A DNA stretch of 64,000 nucleotides from Leptolyngbya sp. NIES-2104 (GCF_001485215.1 NZ_BBWW01000001.1:682001-746000); one strand, 5' to 3'. Counted from the stretch's first letter, positions 17,937-26,885 are shown. Notes: a model not told the origin generated them from the sequence alone. Translations and numbers: made by a program.

Positions 17937-19445
17937 TCAGTGCTGTAGAAGCAGCACTACAATTCCCAAAAGTCCAATGAAACCCATCCAACTCATTCCA
18001 GAGAGAATGCGGGACGTGCGCTGCTCGCCCAACCACAGATCTCGGTACGAATATTGAGGATCGCGAACCGAAAACGCGATCGGGGGACTGATAAAAGGCA
18101 ACAATTTGCTCAACCCTAAGCGGATCACAGAACCCATAAACCAAAGTTTTGTTCGCAGTGGAGCCTGATTATATTGCCAGGGAGCCGCAATTTGAACTAG
18201 GCGAACCAGCCCTTCAACATCCGGCGATCGCTCGGCTTCGTAGACGGGGAGTGATCGCGCCAAATCATCCTCGTGTTCTGACAGGACTTGATGCAAAACA
18301 TACACATCCTCTAAGGCAGAATTGACACCCTGCCCAATATCAGGCGGAAAGCAGTGAGCCGCATCCCCTAGAAGCAGAACGCCTGACATAGACTGATCAT
18401 GCCGTTTTGACGGGCAAGGTAAAAGATAATGGAGTCCAGAACAAAATTGAGGGATTGGGAATGTTCCCCCTTCGCTTTCGGCAAATCGATCAGCTTCTTG
18501 CGGCGCAATGAACTGACGGAGTGGGAGTTGAGGAAAAGCAGATTCGAGAAAATTCAGGACTTCTTCGCCTGTTTTCAACTGCCAAAGTTGGTGATCTGCC
18601 CAATTGATCAACATGGCAGGTCGGGGCACATCTTGATCTTTAATCGGCAGTAATCCCAGTGACAGAGCACGTCTGCGCTCTCGAAATTTCCCACGAATGC
18701 CATAGGACTGAGTAGACACGGCGTGATTTTTTGCTTCCGCATCTAGGGGAAAGTTTGGCGGTAGGCGTAATGCTTTGTATCGTAAGCCAGAACTGGGTGA
18801 AGGGAGTTGCTCAACTTCAAATTTGCCAGAATGATCCCAGGTATTCAGGGTTGAACGAACGATCGATTGAATCCCGTCACATCCAATCAGCAGCGTTGGC
18901 TGAAATCGTTCTGGCACAGAAGAATTCTCAGATTCAACAACTACTTCTAGCGTTTCTACAGTATCTTCGATTGTTTTGTTAATCGCAACACAGCGGCGAT
19001 TGAATAACACTGTAATCTGGTGTGCCCAATGGTGTTCGATTTCTTGATACAGTAACTGCAAAAAAGCGCTGCGGAATAACCAGTAGGCGGGTTTTGGATC
19101 GTTGAAAGACTGCTTGATTGTTTTGCGATCGCCATTTGGCTGGATACGAGTGATCTGAAATTCTGATGCCGGAACACCAATCTTTGATAGCAGATCAGTC
19201 AAACCGAGCAAGTCTGTAAGTTGCTGACCGCGAGCATCGATTAAGTAGTTAAATGACTTGTCTGGCTCATAGTCATTTGCTGCCCTTCGTCTTTCTAAAA
19301 CAGTGATTTCAGTCCAGCCTCTTTTTGCTAACATGAGCGCAGTTGCGAGTCCTGCGGGTCCACCTCCGACAATGAGAACATTTCGACGCGAGGCAGGACA
19401 CTGTGGCGGCTGTTGATGAATGTTGGTGGTGGTAAAACGGCTCAT
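17937..19445 (-). CDS. FAD-dependent monooxygenase with C-terminal membrane anchor
   Basis: A group A flavin monooxygenase of 502 residues when started at MSRFTTTNIHQQ; the 69 upstream codons of the open frame overlap a duplicated non-coding segment and are not believed. The dinucleotide-binding motif is VLIVGGGPAGLATALML, the DG motif is LLIGCDGIQSIVRSTL and the GD motif is LLLGDAAHCFPPDIGQGVNSALED. The last 20 residues (MGFIGLLGIVVLLLQH) are hydrophobic, as in kynurenine 3-monooxygenase-like enzymes that sit on membranes. The substrate is not predictable. A strong hairpin follows the gene. A second, shorter flavin monooxygenase is at 25435-26586. Confidence 0.88.
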   Translation of the reverse strand: MSRFTTTNIHQQPPQCPASRRNVLIVGGGPAGLATALMLAKRGWTEITVLERRRAANDYEPDKSFNYLIDARGQQLTDLLGLTDLLSKIGVPASEFQITRIQPNGDRKTIKQSFNDPKPAYWLFRSAFLQLLYQEIEHHWAHQITVLFNRRCVAINKTIEDTVETLEVVVESENSSVPERFQPTLLIGCDGIQSIVRSTLNTWDHSGKFEVEQLPSPSSGLRYKALRLPPNFPLDAEAKNHAVSTQSYGIRGKFRERRRALSLGLLPIKDQDVPRPAMLINWADHQLWQLKTGEEVLNFLESAFPQLPLRQFIAPQEADRFAESEGGTFPIPQFCSGLHYLLPCPSKRHDQSMSGVLLLGDAAHCFPPDIGQGVNSALEDVYVLHQVLSEHEDDLARSLPVYEAERSPDVEGLVRLVQIAAPWQYNQAPLRTKLWFMGSVIRLGLSKLLPFISPPIAFSVRDPQYSYRDLWLGEQRTSRILSGMSWMGFIGLLGIVVLLLQH

Positions 19446-19455
19446 GCGATCTCCA

Positions 19456-19625
19456 TCTATCACAATACTTTTTGAATGTCTGCTTCCAAAGGAACTATCA
19501 CACTGAAGTTTGACGGCTAACATCCCTATTTGGGTCGAGGTTGCTACTTTGTTGTAAACATAATTGAACACACTCTCATTCTTATGACCTGGAAAACTGT
19601 CTTTTCGTTTATCCATCTTCAGCGC
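19456..19625 (+). pseudogene. Truncated duplicate of the 23.2 kb membrane-protein gene start
   Basis: Bases 19456-19617 match 23072-23231 closely, covering the upstream region and the first codons. The copy reads MTWKTVFSFIHLQ from ATG 19586, against MTWKTVLLFIAG in the intact gene at 23200, and then stops resembling it just before the hydrolase stop codon. It is the stump left by a tandem duplication or deletion. Confidence 0.7.
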
Positions 19626-19632
19626 GGCAGTG

Positions 19633-20670
19633 TCAGCGTACCGATGTGACATTCACATTTGGATCTAAATCACCACCTGTTTTGTACACATAATCGAATG
19701 CCCTTTGATCGCCCAGTAAGTGCGATCGCAAAAACAAACCACTCCAGCGCCCGATTGCTCCGTTTGCAGTGGTTTGATCCAATATTGGACGACTGGGATC
19801 GCGATCGCTATCTTGATTCGTAATGCCATAGTGATTTGCCCCTTCAACCGTGATCAACGCTTTGGGTGGGTCTTGAATTTTCACATAGGTGGATGCGACT
19901 TCACCTAGATCAGCAACGCTATCGAGCGTTCCTGCAATCAAACCAGTGGGAATATCTTGATTATCGATGGCTGGAAACACACCACTATTGGGAGGCGTTT
20001 GGAAACTTGCCCCATAGAAGATTCCCGCCTTCAGTTCTATCGGTCGAGTATAGTTCCCAGAAGACACAGCCGGATCATTAATATTTTGAATCGCAGCGAG
20101 TCCTGCGTAGCCACCCAGCGAATGCCCCAACACGCCGAGCTTGCTTGTGTCTACAATTTCAAAAATGGGTGAACTTGCATCTGCATCTTCTAGCTTCATT
20201 TGAGCTAAGACATCATTGACTTGATCTGAATCGGCAAGAAGTCCTGTGAAGGGTTGTCCGTCGGGTCCAGTTAAGGTTCGTTCATTATTCGGAACCACTA
20301 CGACAAATCCATAGCTTGCGACTTCTTTTGCATAGTTAGAATAGTCTGCTTTATCAACGAGACCCCCTTGAAGCATCAGCGCGATCGGCAATTGATCCTC
20401 AGTTGGGTTTGGTAGCACGGGATAATAGACATCGGCTGGGTCGCCGTCAGCTACGATCGTCGTCGTATAGCATTTCACTTGGTCATAGATCGGATTCGGA
20501 TCGAAGGGTTTCTCGTGACTCGATCGCAGAATTTCTCCCTGTCCAGCATCGAAGCCTTTGTTGGAAATGTAAATGTCACCCTCAGCGCCAAGTTCTAACT
20601 TTGTTGGATTTAATAGCGCGTCTGTGAGGGTGAGGCACGTTCTGCTCGATGACGCAGCTGTCTCAGTCAT
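19633..20670 (-). CDS. Alpha/beta hydrolase, short copy (chlorophyllase/PAF-acetylhydrolase-like fold)
   Basis: A 345-residue protein. Residues 1-45 match the start and one late blade segment of the longer paralogue next door (MTETAAS, then DALLNPTKLELGAEGDIYIS), showing that an internal deletion removed almost all of the N-terminal beta-propeller. The hydrolase domain begins near DVYYPVLPN and has the nucleophile elbow GHSLGG with Ser about residue 184. Likely acid and His partners lie in LIAGTLDSVADLG and VEGANHYGI. No signal peptide is visible. A promoter-like element of the regulon stands 50 bases upstream. The nucleophile is intact here but missing in the longer copy. Confidence 0.82.
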   Translation of the reverse strand: MTETAASSSRTCLTLTDALLNPTKLELGAEGDIYISNKGFDAGQGEILRSSHEKPFDPNPIYDQVKCYTTTIVADGDPADVYYPVLPNPTEDQLPIALMLQGGLVDKADYSNYAKEVASYGFVVVVPNNERTLTGPDGQPFTGLLADSDQVNDVLAQMKLEDADASSPIFEIVDTSKLGVLGHSLGGYAGLAAIQNINDPAVSSGNYTRPIELKAGIFYGASFQTPPNSGVFPAIDNQDIPTGLIAGTLDSVADLGEVASTYVKIQDPPKALITVEGANHYGITNQDSDRDPSRPILDQTTANGAIGRWSGLFLRSHLLGDQRAFDYVYKTGGDLDPNVNVTSVR

Positions 20671-20721
20671 GACCTTTTTCCTTGTATTTAGTGTGTCTAA
20701 TTGCCAAATTAACGAGGCTTC

Positions 20722-20758
20722 CTATCTGCATTGGGTGCCATCGTCAGCGGTTTATGCA
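20722..20758 (-). promoter_or_regulatory. Promoter-like element, copy j
   Basis: Read on the minus strand: TGCATAA (20758-20752), 16 bases, CCCAATGC (20735-20728), AGATAG. The second box is the most divergent of the set, but the spacing is preserved. It lies 51 bases before the short hydrolase ATG. Confidence 0.6.
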
Positions 20759-20838
20759 AAAATTACGGAAGCGTTTGCTTTTAGAACAGAATGATCGGTT
20801 GGAGAAGTAGAAGTGAGATCGAGTTCTAAAAATTGTTG

Positions 20839-22791
20839 TCAGCGTACCGATGTGACATTCACATTTGGATCTAAATCACCCGCTGTTTTGTACACATAAT
20901 CGAATGCCCTTTGATCGCCTAGTAAATGCGATCGTAAAAATAATCCGCTCCAACGCCCGATCGCTCCAGTTGCAGTAGCCTGGTCTAATGTGGGACGACT
21001 GGGATCGCGATCGTTATCTTGATTCGCAATGCCGTAGAAATTCGCCCCTTCGACCGTGATCAAGGCTTTGGGTGGATCTTGAACTTTCACGAAGGTAGAT
21101 GCCACTTCACCCAGGTCATTGATGCTATCACGCGTTCCGGCAATCAAGCCGACTGGAATATCTTGATTCTCGATCGTTGGAAATATCCCACTATTGGCAC
21201 CTGCCTGGAAGCTAGTTCCGTAGAAAATGCCCGCTTTAAGTTCAGGCGGTCGAGTATAGTCCTTGGTCGAGGCAGACCGAACAATGTTTTGAATCGCAGC
21301 TAATCCAACAAAGCCGCCAAGCCCGTGCCCTAAAAGTCCTAGCTTTGTCGTATCTGCAATTTCAAAGATCGGTGAAGTCGTATCCGAATCTTCGAGTTTG
21401 ATTTGAGCGAGCACTTCATTGACTTGCTGCTCCTCTGGCAGAAGCCCTGAAAGGGTTTGTCCATCCGGTGTGGTTAGCGTGCGCTGATTATTGGTAACAA
21501 CCACGACAAACCCGTAGCTTGCGACTTCTTTCGCGTAGTTAGAATAGTCTGCTTTATCCACAAACGCTTCCTGAAGCATCAGCGCGATCGGTAATTGATC
21601 GGCAGTTGTGTTCGGCAACACAGGATAGTAAACATCGGCTATATCGCCATCGGCTGCGATTGTCGTTGTATAGCGTTTCACTTGGTCATAGATCGGACTC
21701 GGGTCGAAGGGTTTCTCTTGACTCAAGCGCAGAATCTCCCCTTGCCCAGCATCGAAGCCTTTGTTGGAAATGTAAATGTCACCCTCAGCGCCAATCTCTA
21801 ACCCCGTTGGATTTAACAGCGCGTCTGTGATTGTGGTACGCGTTTTGCCATCGGGAGACACATAAATCAAAGCACCTGCCTCATTGCCAGTCAAAATGCC
21901 ATCTGCATCATACTCCAGCACATACAAGCCACCCGCCTTGTCAAAGGCAAGATCCACAATATTCGTAAATCCACCTGCGTAGATTTCTGGCTGTCCTGCT
22001 GCGTTGAGTCGGTAGATTTGTGCGGCTCCTGCTTGCAGCGGATAACCTGTCAGTTCACTCACATAAAAAGCACCATCGGGACCCAGGGTGATCGCTGTCG
22101 GAACGGATTGTTGAGTGATCGTTTGACCGGTGCGTGGATCGATCGCGCTGCGACTGGGAAAGACCGTTTCTAGTAATATTTCATGACTAAAAGCACGTTG
22201 ACTCAGTAAATTGTTTCCCCCAGCATCAATCACATAGACCGTGTTATCCTCGATCAGCAAATCGAAGGGATTCGTATTGGGGGATTGCCCGTCGGGATCG
22301 TTATTGAGTTCATACGTGCCAAAATCGATTAACCGAGTCCAGGACGAACCGCCATCGAACTTGTCGATCGCAATTAACTGAGCAAAATCAGGGACTTGGA
22401 TAAGGCTGTCTCGATTCGCCGGATTGCTGGCGAGACCAAGAAGTGCATAGGCATTTCCAGCGGCATCAAAATCAATGTCGTTTACCCCCATTGCATCTGA
22501 CCCATCGGATAATGCTAGCGAGGGCAGTCCAGTCACAACCCGTTCGACCACCCCATCTTGAATGCGGGTAATGGCACCTGTTGCACCATAAGATAACACT
22601 GCACCCGGTATGTTAGGCGACGGAATACTGGCTCCTGGTCCACCTCGACCGGATTCGGCAACATAAAGCGCCCCATCTGGACCGAAACTCAGTTTGCGTG
22701 GACCATCCAGACCGCTCGCTAAAACCTCAATTCTGAGTTTCTGAGGAGTTTCTACTGTTTCAGAATCCAAAGACGCAACTGTTTCAGTCAT
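20839..22791 (-). CDS. ScyD/ScyE-like beta-propeller fused to an alpha/beta hydrolase, nucleophile lost
   Basis: A 650-residue two-domain protein. Residues 20-340 form an NHL/ScyD-like propeller (LASGLDGPRKLSFGPDGALY, VNDIDFDAAGNAYALLG, NPFDLLIEDNTVYVIDAGGN, PTAITLGPDGAFYVSEL, VDLAFDKAGGLYVLEYD). ScyD/ScyE proteins are known from the scytonemin sunscreen cluster and from other extracellular contexts. The hydrolase domain starts near 385 (DVYYPVLPN) and is highly similar to the neighbouring short copy, but the nucleophile elbow reads GHGLGG: codon 490 is GGG, so the catalytic Ser is absent. The protein may therefore bind rather than hydrolyse. Upstream are a regulon promoter-like element and a leader nearly identical to that of the short copy. 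Confidence 0.85.
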   Translation of the reverse strand: MTETVASLDSETVETPQKLRIEVLASGLDGPRKLSFGPDGALYVAESGRGGPGASIPSPNIPGAVLSYGATGAITRIQDGVVERVVTGLPSLALSDGSDAMGVNDIDFDAAGNAYALLGLASNPANRDSLIQVPDFAQLIAIDKFDGGSSWTRLIDFGTYELNNDPDGQSPNTNPFDLLIEDNTVYVIDAGGNNLLSQRAFSHEILLETVFPSRSAIDPRTGQTITQQSVPTAITLGPDGAFYVSELTGYPLQAGAAQIYRLNAAGQPEIYAGGFTNIVDLAFDKAGGLYVLEYDADGILTGNEAGALIYVSPDGKTRTTITDALLNPTGLEIGAEGDIYISNKGFDAGQGEILRLSQEKPFDPSPIYDQVKRYTTTIAADGDIADVYYPVLPNTTADQLPIALMLQEAFVDKADYSNYAKEVASYGFVVVVTNNQRTLTTPDGQTLSGLLPEEQQVNEVLAQIKLEDSDTTSPIFEIADTTKLGLLGHGLGGFVGLAAIQNIVRSASTKDYTRPPELKAGIFYGTSFQAGANSGIFPTIENQDIPVGLIAGTRDSINDLGEVASTFVKVQDPPKALITVEGANFYGIANQDNDRDPSRPTLDQATATGAIGRWSGLFLRSHLLGDQRAFDYVYKTAGDLDPNVNVTSVR

Positions 22792-22842
22792 GACCTTTTT
22801 CCTTGTATTTAGGGTGTCTAATTGCCAAATTAACGAGGCTTC

Positions 22843-22879
22843 CTATCTACAGTGGGTGTTGTCATGATCGATTTATGCA
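22843..22879 (-). promoter_or_regulatory. Promoter-like element, copy k
   Basis: Minus strand: TGCATAA (22879-22873), 16 bases, CCCACTGT (22856-22849), AGATAG. It lies 52 bases before the ATG of the propeller-hydrolase gene. The whole leader is homologous to that of the short copy, so this element was duplicated together with the gene. Confidence 0.65.
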
Positions 22880-23199
22880 AGAATTGCTGAGTGAAACTTA
22901 ATTTTGCCGTCGTGTTTTAGACGTGTGGATGTGCGGTTATCTATATCTCTCGTCCAAATTCATATCGGTTGATGAACAATCCAATCACCGCATCGTGCAT
23001 CTCCTCGCTCTTAGAAAAACAAATCGTTCTTCTGCCTAATTCGCACGTCTAAAACACTACCCTTATCTCCGTTCATCGCAATACTTTTTGAGTGGCGACT
23101 TCCGAACGAACTACTACATTGAAGTTTGATGAGTAACATCCCCATTTGGGTCAAGTTCGCTACCTTAGGGTAGACATAGTTGAATACACTCTAATTCTT
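22880..23199. other. Divergent intergenic region, partly duplicated
   Basis: No gene is seen. The stretch from 23072 onward is the leader of the membrane-protein gene and is duplicated at 19456-19585. Between 22880 and 23071 I see nothing I can name. Confidence 0.5.
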
Positions 23200-23727
23200 A
23201 TGACTTGGAAAACCGTCCTTTTGTTTATCGCTGGTGCAACATGCTTGATACTGGTTAGCGGCTGGCTGATTGGAGCCAGTCTCCTGCCCATTCACTCACA
23301 ACCTAACTACGGTGAGACAGTGCGGAACTTTGTAAAGGTTTGGATTCAGATTGCGATCGCAGTTGGACTTCTCCTCCCCAGCGTTGCTTTTGCTACTGGG
23401 TGGCGTTCCCCAGAAAGACGAACCGTTTTTGGATTTTACCTTTTAGTCCTGGTGGTGCAGATTTTAACCGAGCAGATTTGTAGTGAAATTTTTTCTCGCA
23501 GTCTGCTTGTGATTATCGGAACGATTTATACAGTGTTTCGGCTCTGGCAGCTCTGGCAAGGTCGCCAAGTGCTAGGAATGAATGCTCAAAAGAGCAACGG
23601 TTCTGCCAGGGTTGGGCAAAGTACTCATCCCATTGTTCGCGGTTTACTCTGGCTGCTGCTATTGTTTTGGGCGGTCAATCTGATTTTTCTCTTCGTCGTT
23701 GGCTGGTCAAATATTCTATCGCTTTAG
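23200..23727 (+). CDS. Integral membrane protein of unknown function
   Basis: A 175-residue protein with four hydrophobic segments (TVLLFIAGATCLILVSGWLIG, WIQIAIAVGLLLPSVAFATG, FGFYLLVLVVQILTEQ, GLLWLLLLFWAVNLIFLFVVGW). The ATG at 23200 (MTWKTV) is preferred to an upstream GTG/ATG frame because the same start is preserved in the truncated duplicate at 19586. I do not recognise the family. It is divergent from the propeller-hydrolase gene. Downstream comes an orphan promoter-like element and then the IS5-like insertion. Confidence 0.7.
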   Translation: MTWKTVLLFIAGATCLILVSGWLIGASLLPIHSQPNYGETVRNFVKVWIQIAIAVGLLLPSVAFATGWRSPERRTVFGFYLLVLVVQILTEQICSEIFSRSLLVIIGTIYTVFRLWQLWQGRQVLGMNAQKSNGSARVGQSTHPIVRGLLWLLLLFWAVNLIFLFVVGWSNILSL

Positions 23728-23788
23728 CCAAGAAGAGTCGTGTCGGAATCTGTTGCTGCCAATTTTTTTGAAATTGATGCAGCAATTC

Positions 23789-23825
23789 TGCATAAAAGAC
23801 GGTTTGACAGACACACTAACTATAG
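23789..23825 (+). promoter_or_regulatory. Promoter-like element, copy e, interrupted by an IS
   Basis: TGCATAA (23789-23795), 16 bases, CACACTAA (23812-23819), CTATAG. The last bases merge with the left end of the IS5-like element, so whatever gene it drove has been replaced. Its sequence and left flank closely resemble copy f at 26886 (both read AAAAGACGG followed by TTGACAGA in the spacer). Confidence 0.6.
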
Positions 23826-24758
23826 AACCCATTTGACATCTTTTTGAGAGTTGAACTAGCGTAAGGGTGGTGATTTGAAGGATTGATGATGCCTTACTCC
23901 AGCAGTCTCAGCGATGCCGAATGGGAAGTTCTTGAACCCTACTTGCGTGAAATTTTGCCGAAAAAGAAACAGACACGACCTCAGAACTGGAGTCATCGAG
24001 AACTGCTCGATGCCATGCTCTATCAACTGAAAAATGGCTGTCACTGGCAGGATTTACCGAGCGAGTTTCCGCCCTACTCGACCGTCTACTGGCATTACAA
24101 GCAATGGCGACGAGATGCAGGCGTGTTCGACCAACTGATGGAGGCGCTACAGGGTGAAGTGCGGGTACACGCGAAAAAAAAGCAGATGGACAACCCTGAT
24201 GATCATCGACTCCCAAGTAGTGAAGAATACCTGTAACGCTAGCCATGCCTCGAACGGCTCCTATTTCTACAAAGCGACGAATGGCATCAAATGACATCTC
24301 GCAGTCGACAGTCTAGGCTTTCCATTTTTTACGCATTGTACTCGTGCGAATGTTTCGGATGACCAGGGGTTAATCGAGATGCTGAGCAATAACATCGACT
24401 ACTTCCGGCAGAAACCTTCAGACCTAGCAAAAACCACGATCATGCTCGACCACGGCTATCATCCAGAGACGATTCAAGCAGCCCTAGAGCAAGTCTATCC
24501 AGAGATTATGACCAAGATTCAGTTTGAGGTGGCAGCGAAACTCTCAAAGTCCGACAAAGCAGCTCAAGGAAAATCGGGGTTTGTGCCGATTGCAGTGCGG
24601 TGGGTGATTGAGCGATCCAATAGTTGGGTAGATCGCTGCAAGAACCTAGTCAAGAACTTTGAATGGACGCTAGACCACGCTAGAGCAAAGCTCAACCTCT
24701 GCTTTATCCGCTTGATGGTCAAGCGATTAGCAACTTAAAAGGATGTCAAATGGGTTCT
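23824..24758 (+). mobile_element. IS5-family-like insertion sequence, inactive
   Basis: About 935 bases bounded by imperfect inverted repeats of about 22 bases: AGAACCCATTTGACATC at the left and its complement GATGTCAAATGGGTTCT at the right. A TA or AT duplication at the ends is possible but ambiguous because the flanks are TATA-like. It carries one plus-strand transposase reading in two frames. It sits between an orphan promoter-like element and a RidA gene truncated exactly at the right inverted repeat. Confidence 0.85.
23886..24738 (+). pseudogene. IS5-family transposase, two frames plus a nonsense codon
   Basis: The first frame runs MMPYSSSLSDAEWEVLEPYL to an A-rich run at about 24174-24182 (CGCGAAAAAAAAGC), where a minus-one shift, usual in this IS group, would join it to TTLMIIDSQVVKNTCNASHAS. 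The DSQ motif supplies the first catalytic Asp. The second frame then meets TGA at 24292-24294 in place of the Arg codon of the expected IKRHLAVDSLG, and continues to the C-terminal WVIERSNSWVDRCKNLVKNFE (with the catalytic Glu in the usual YxxxR-type block). The shift may be programmed; the TGA should make the gene inactive. Confidence 0.8.
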
Positions 24759-25027
24759 ATATGTTCTCCAATTTCACCTCGGACGTACACGCGAACTTGC
24801 AATAGCTGTTCGACTGATAAACCAGCGGCGGTCAGGGCAATTTTAGGATTGTCAAGCGCCTTTCTCACTTGTCCTTCGATCGAGTCCTCTATGGTTTCAT
24901 ATTGATGATTCCAATCGACCTGACCCGGTACGAAAACTAGCCCCAATTCTGTCTCGACAGTAGCCTGAGACGTGCCAGATGCAGCACCATCGTACAGTTC
25001 TTCTGGATTGATTTGTTTCTTGCTCAT
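24759..25027 (-). pseudogene. RidA family gene truncated by the IS5-like element
   Basis: The frame starts MSKKQINPEELYDGAASGTS and is about 85-90% identical to the complete RidA at 13355-13765 up to VRVYVRGEIGEHI, where the inverted repeat of the IS begins. The last 46 residues, including the conserved IEVEAVA strand, are missing and are not found on the other side of the IS. Either the insertion was followed by a deletion or the fragment came with a rearrangement. The upstream motif GTTCGGAACTTGTTCGGAC (25087-25105) is preserved. Confidence 0.8.
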
Positions 25028-25157
25028 ATTGTTTTCCTGGTTGATTCAAGGAAATTTTAGCAGACACGAACAACTTCACATACTTCGTCCGAACAAGTTC
25101 CGAACTCTTTTTGCCACTTTCTTGATACGTTTGAGACTAGAGCCTTGGTGCAAAACT

Positions 25158-25346
25158 AACAAAGATAACCTAACACGTGAGGCAGTCCGACCCATTTCAG
25201 ACCAAGCAACAGCGACAAGTGGGATCGCTCGATCTAGTGGGTTGTTTTTATGAGCGACGATGTCAAACGATCTCGCTGCATTTGATGCCGTTTTCAATGC
25301 AACCGCTTCCTTCGATCCCAATATCAGTATCATTAGCCTTAAGTAG
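25158..25346 (+). pseudogene. C-terminal remnant of a third hydrolase copy
   Basis: The plus-strand frame reads NKDNLTREAVRPISDQATAT, SGIARSSGLFL, a TGA, then LAAFDAVFNATASFDPNISI and ends ISLK. This aligns with the C-terminus of the two minus-strand hydrolases (NQDNDRDPSRPTLDQATATG, RWSGLFLRSHL, QRAFDYVYKTAGDLDPNVNV, TSVR). It is an old, divergent copy in the opposite orientation with an in-frame stop and no catalytic part. Confidence 0.75.
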
Positions 25347-25434
25347 CAAACTTGAACGCCTTTAAGCTCAGTTTCTATGGTATTTCAGACAAAAGTTAAG
25401 CAGTTTTGATCCCCATACTGAGAGAAATCATCTC

Positions 25435-26586
25435 ATGAACATTGTGATCGTTGGCGCTGGGATTGGCGGTTTGGCAACAGCAAATGCGCTGCTCAAGCAG
25501 CGATTTAACGTGCAAGTCTACGAGCAAGCACAAGCCCTGCGAGCAATTGGTGCAGGGTTGACCTTGACCCCAAACGGACTAAACAGCCTCAATGCAGTTC
25601 AACCAGGGATTGTTGAGTCATTGATTAAAGCGGGGAGCCTAGCGCAGATGCTGATGATAAGACAGAGCACCGGAGAAACGATCGCGTCAAAACCAGTGAC
25701 GACCCTACAGCAATATGGGCAACCCTTGTTAAATATTCAGTGGTCAAAGCTACAAGCCATCCTCGCCAACGCACTACCACCCGACATCATTCATCTCCAG
25801 CATCGCTGTGTCGGCTTTCAGCAGCAGAATAACAGCATTGAAGTCTTTTTTGCAGACGGAGAAACAGTCCAGGCAGACTTGCTGATTGGGGCAGACGGCG
25901 TAAATTCCGTGGTTAGGCAGGGATTAATCGGAGACGGAGCGCCGACTTATGCCGGGCGAATGTCTTGGCGTGCCGTGATTCAATATGCTCACGAGCAATT
26001 ACCTCCGGACACAGGAACGATAATGACGGCTGATGGCAAAATTATTGTGCTGACGGATGTGGGTCAAGGGTACACCTTTTGGAGTGCAGGGGTGCTACAG
26101 GAAGACGATTCTGTTTGTGACCGGGCAAGCGATGTCAAGGCGCGGGTTTTAGAGCTATTCGCAGGGTGGGGAGAGCCTGTAGAAGCGATCATCAAAGCGA
26201 CACCGGATGAGAGCATTGTGGAGCGCCCCATCTGCGATCGATCGCCTGTAGAGCGTTGGAGCAAAGGGAGAGTGACACTGATGGGCGATGCGGCTCATCC
26301 GGTCGTTCCCTCGCTCGGACAAGGAGCGAATACGGCGTTTGAGGATGCTTATGAACTGGCTCAGTGTTTGTCCGTTGCACCCAATATTGAAGCGGCGCTA
26401 CAGACCTATGAAGCTAGTCGCATTCCTCGAACAACTGCGATTTACGATCGTAGCGCCAGCCAAGGGCGTAAATCTTATCAAGCTGCGAGTGAACGCACGT
26501 TTGCAGAACTGATGGGGACATCCGAGATGAGTCAGGACGATTTTGAAGCATGGCTCTACAGCTATAACCCTGCTACACTCGATTGA
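25435..26586 (+). CDS. FAD-dependent monooxygenase (salicylate hydroxylase/zeaxanthin epoxidase type)
   Basis: A 383-residue soluble flavoprotein of normal length for the group. The FAD motif is at the N-terminus (IVIVGAGIGGLATANALL), followed by the family's IGAGLTLTPNGLNSL segment, the DG motif in LLIGADGVNSVVRQGL and the GD motif in LMGDAAHPVVPSLGQGANTA. Such enzymes hydroxylate or epoxidise small aromatic or isoprenoid compounds with NAD(P)H and oxygen; the substrate is not evident. The ATG at 25435 has a weak Shine-Dalgarno (GAGAAA). It is flanked on both sides by gene fragments, so its present neighbours say little about its pathway. Confidence 0.88.
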   Translation: MNIVIVGAGIGGLATANALLKQRFNVQVYEQAQALRAIGAGLTLTPNGLNSLNAVQPGIVESLIKAGSLAQMLMIRQSTGETIASKPVTTLQQYGQPLLNIQWSKLQAILANALPPDIIHLQHRCVGFQQQNNSIEVFFADGETVQADLLIGADGVNSVVRQGLIGDGAPTYAGRMSWRAVIQYAHEQLPPDTGTIMTADGKIIVLTDVGQGYTFWSAGVLQEDDSVCDRASDVKARVLELFAGWGEPVEAIIKATPDESIVERPICDRSPVERWSKGRVTLMGDAAHPVVPSLGQGANTAFEDAYELAQCLSVAPNIEAALQTYEASRIPRTTAIYDRSASQGRKSYQAASERTFAELMGTSEMSQDDFEAWLYSYNPATLD

Positions 26587-26621
26587 GTTTTTGACGTAGA
26601 GCTTTAATAGGCGCTGAATCA

Positions 26622-26762
26622 GAGTTTATCTTTCTTGCTTGTAGTTCTAGTCAAATGCTTCTGTCTAGCATCTTAAGAAAAGACCAAAGCATGATTTTTT
26701 ACTTGGCTCCTCTCTTTCTATTTGTTGATTGTTTAGGAGTTTACAGATGGATTTTCAGTTAA
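26622..26762 (+). pseudogene. C-terminal fragment duplicated from the 14.4 kb membrane protein
   Basis: Forty-six codons, [20 protein letters not shown] then [20 protein letters not shown] and YRWIFS, match the end of the gene at 14397-14750 at almost every position, including the stop codon. No start or N-terminal part is present; the similarity begins abruptly at 26622. Confidence 0.75.
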
Positions 26763-26885
26763 GCTACAAACTTTTTTTATACACGGGTCTTGCTACTACC
26801 CCAGATGCTTGACATCTTCTAGTAATCAGAATTAGTGCTTTATTCAGGGATTCCTGCGCATTTTTTAAGATTGATACCGCAGTTC

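Noticed and set aside
24972-25253. 93-codon plus-strand frame as a gene
   Set aside because: Its first half is antisense to the RidA fragment; only the C-terminal part is meaningful, as a hydrolase relic that continues past its stop.
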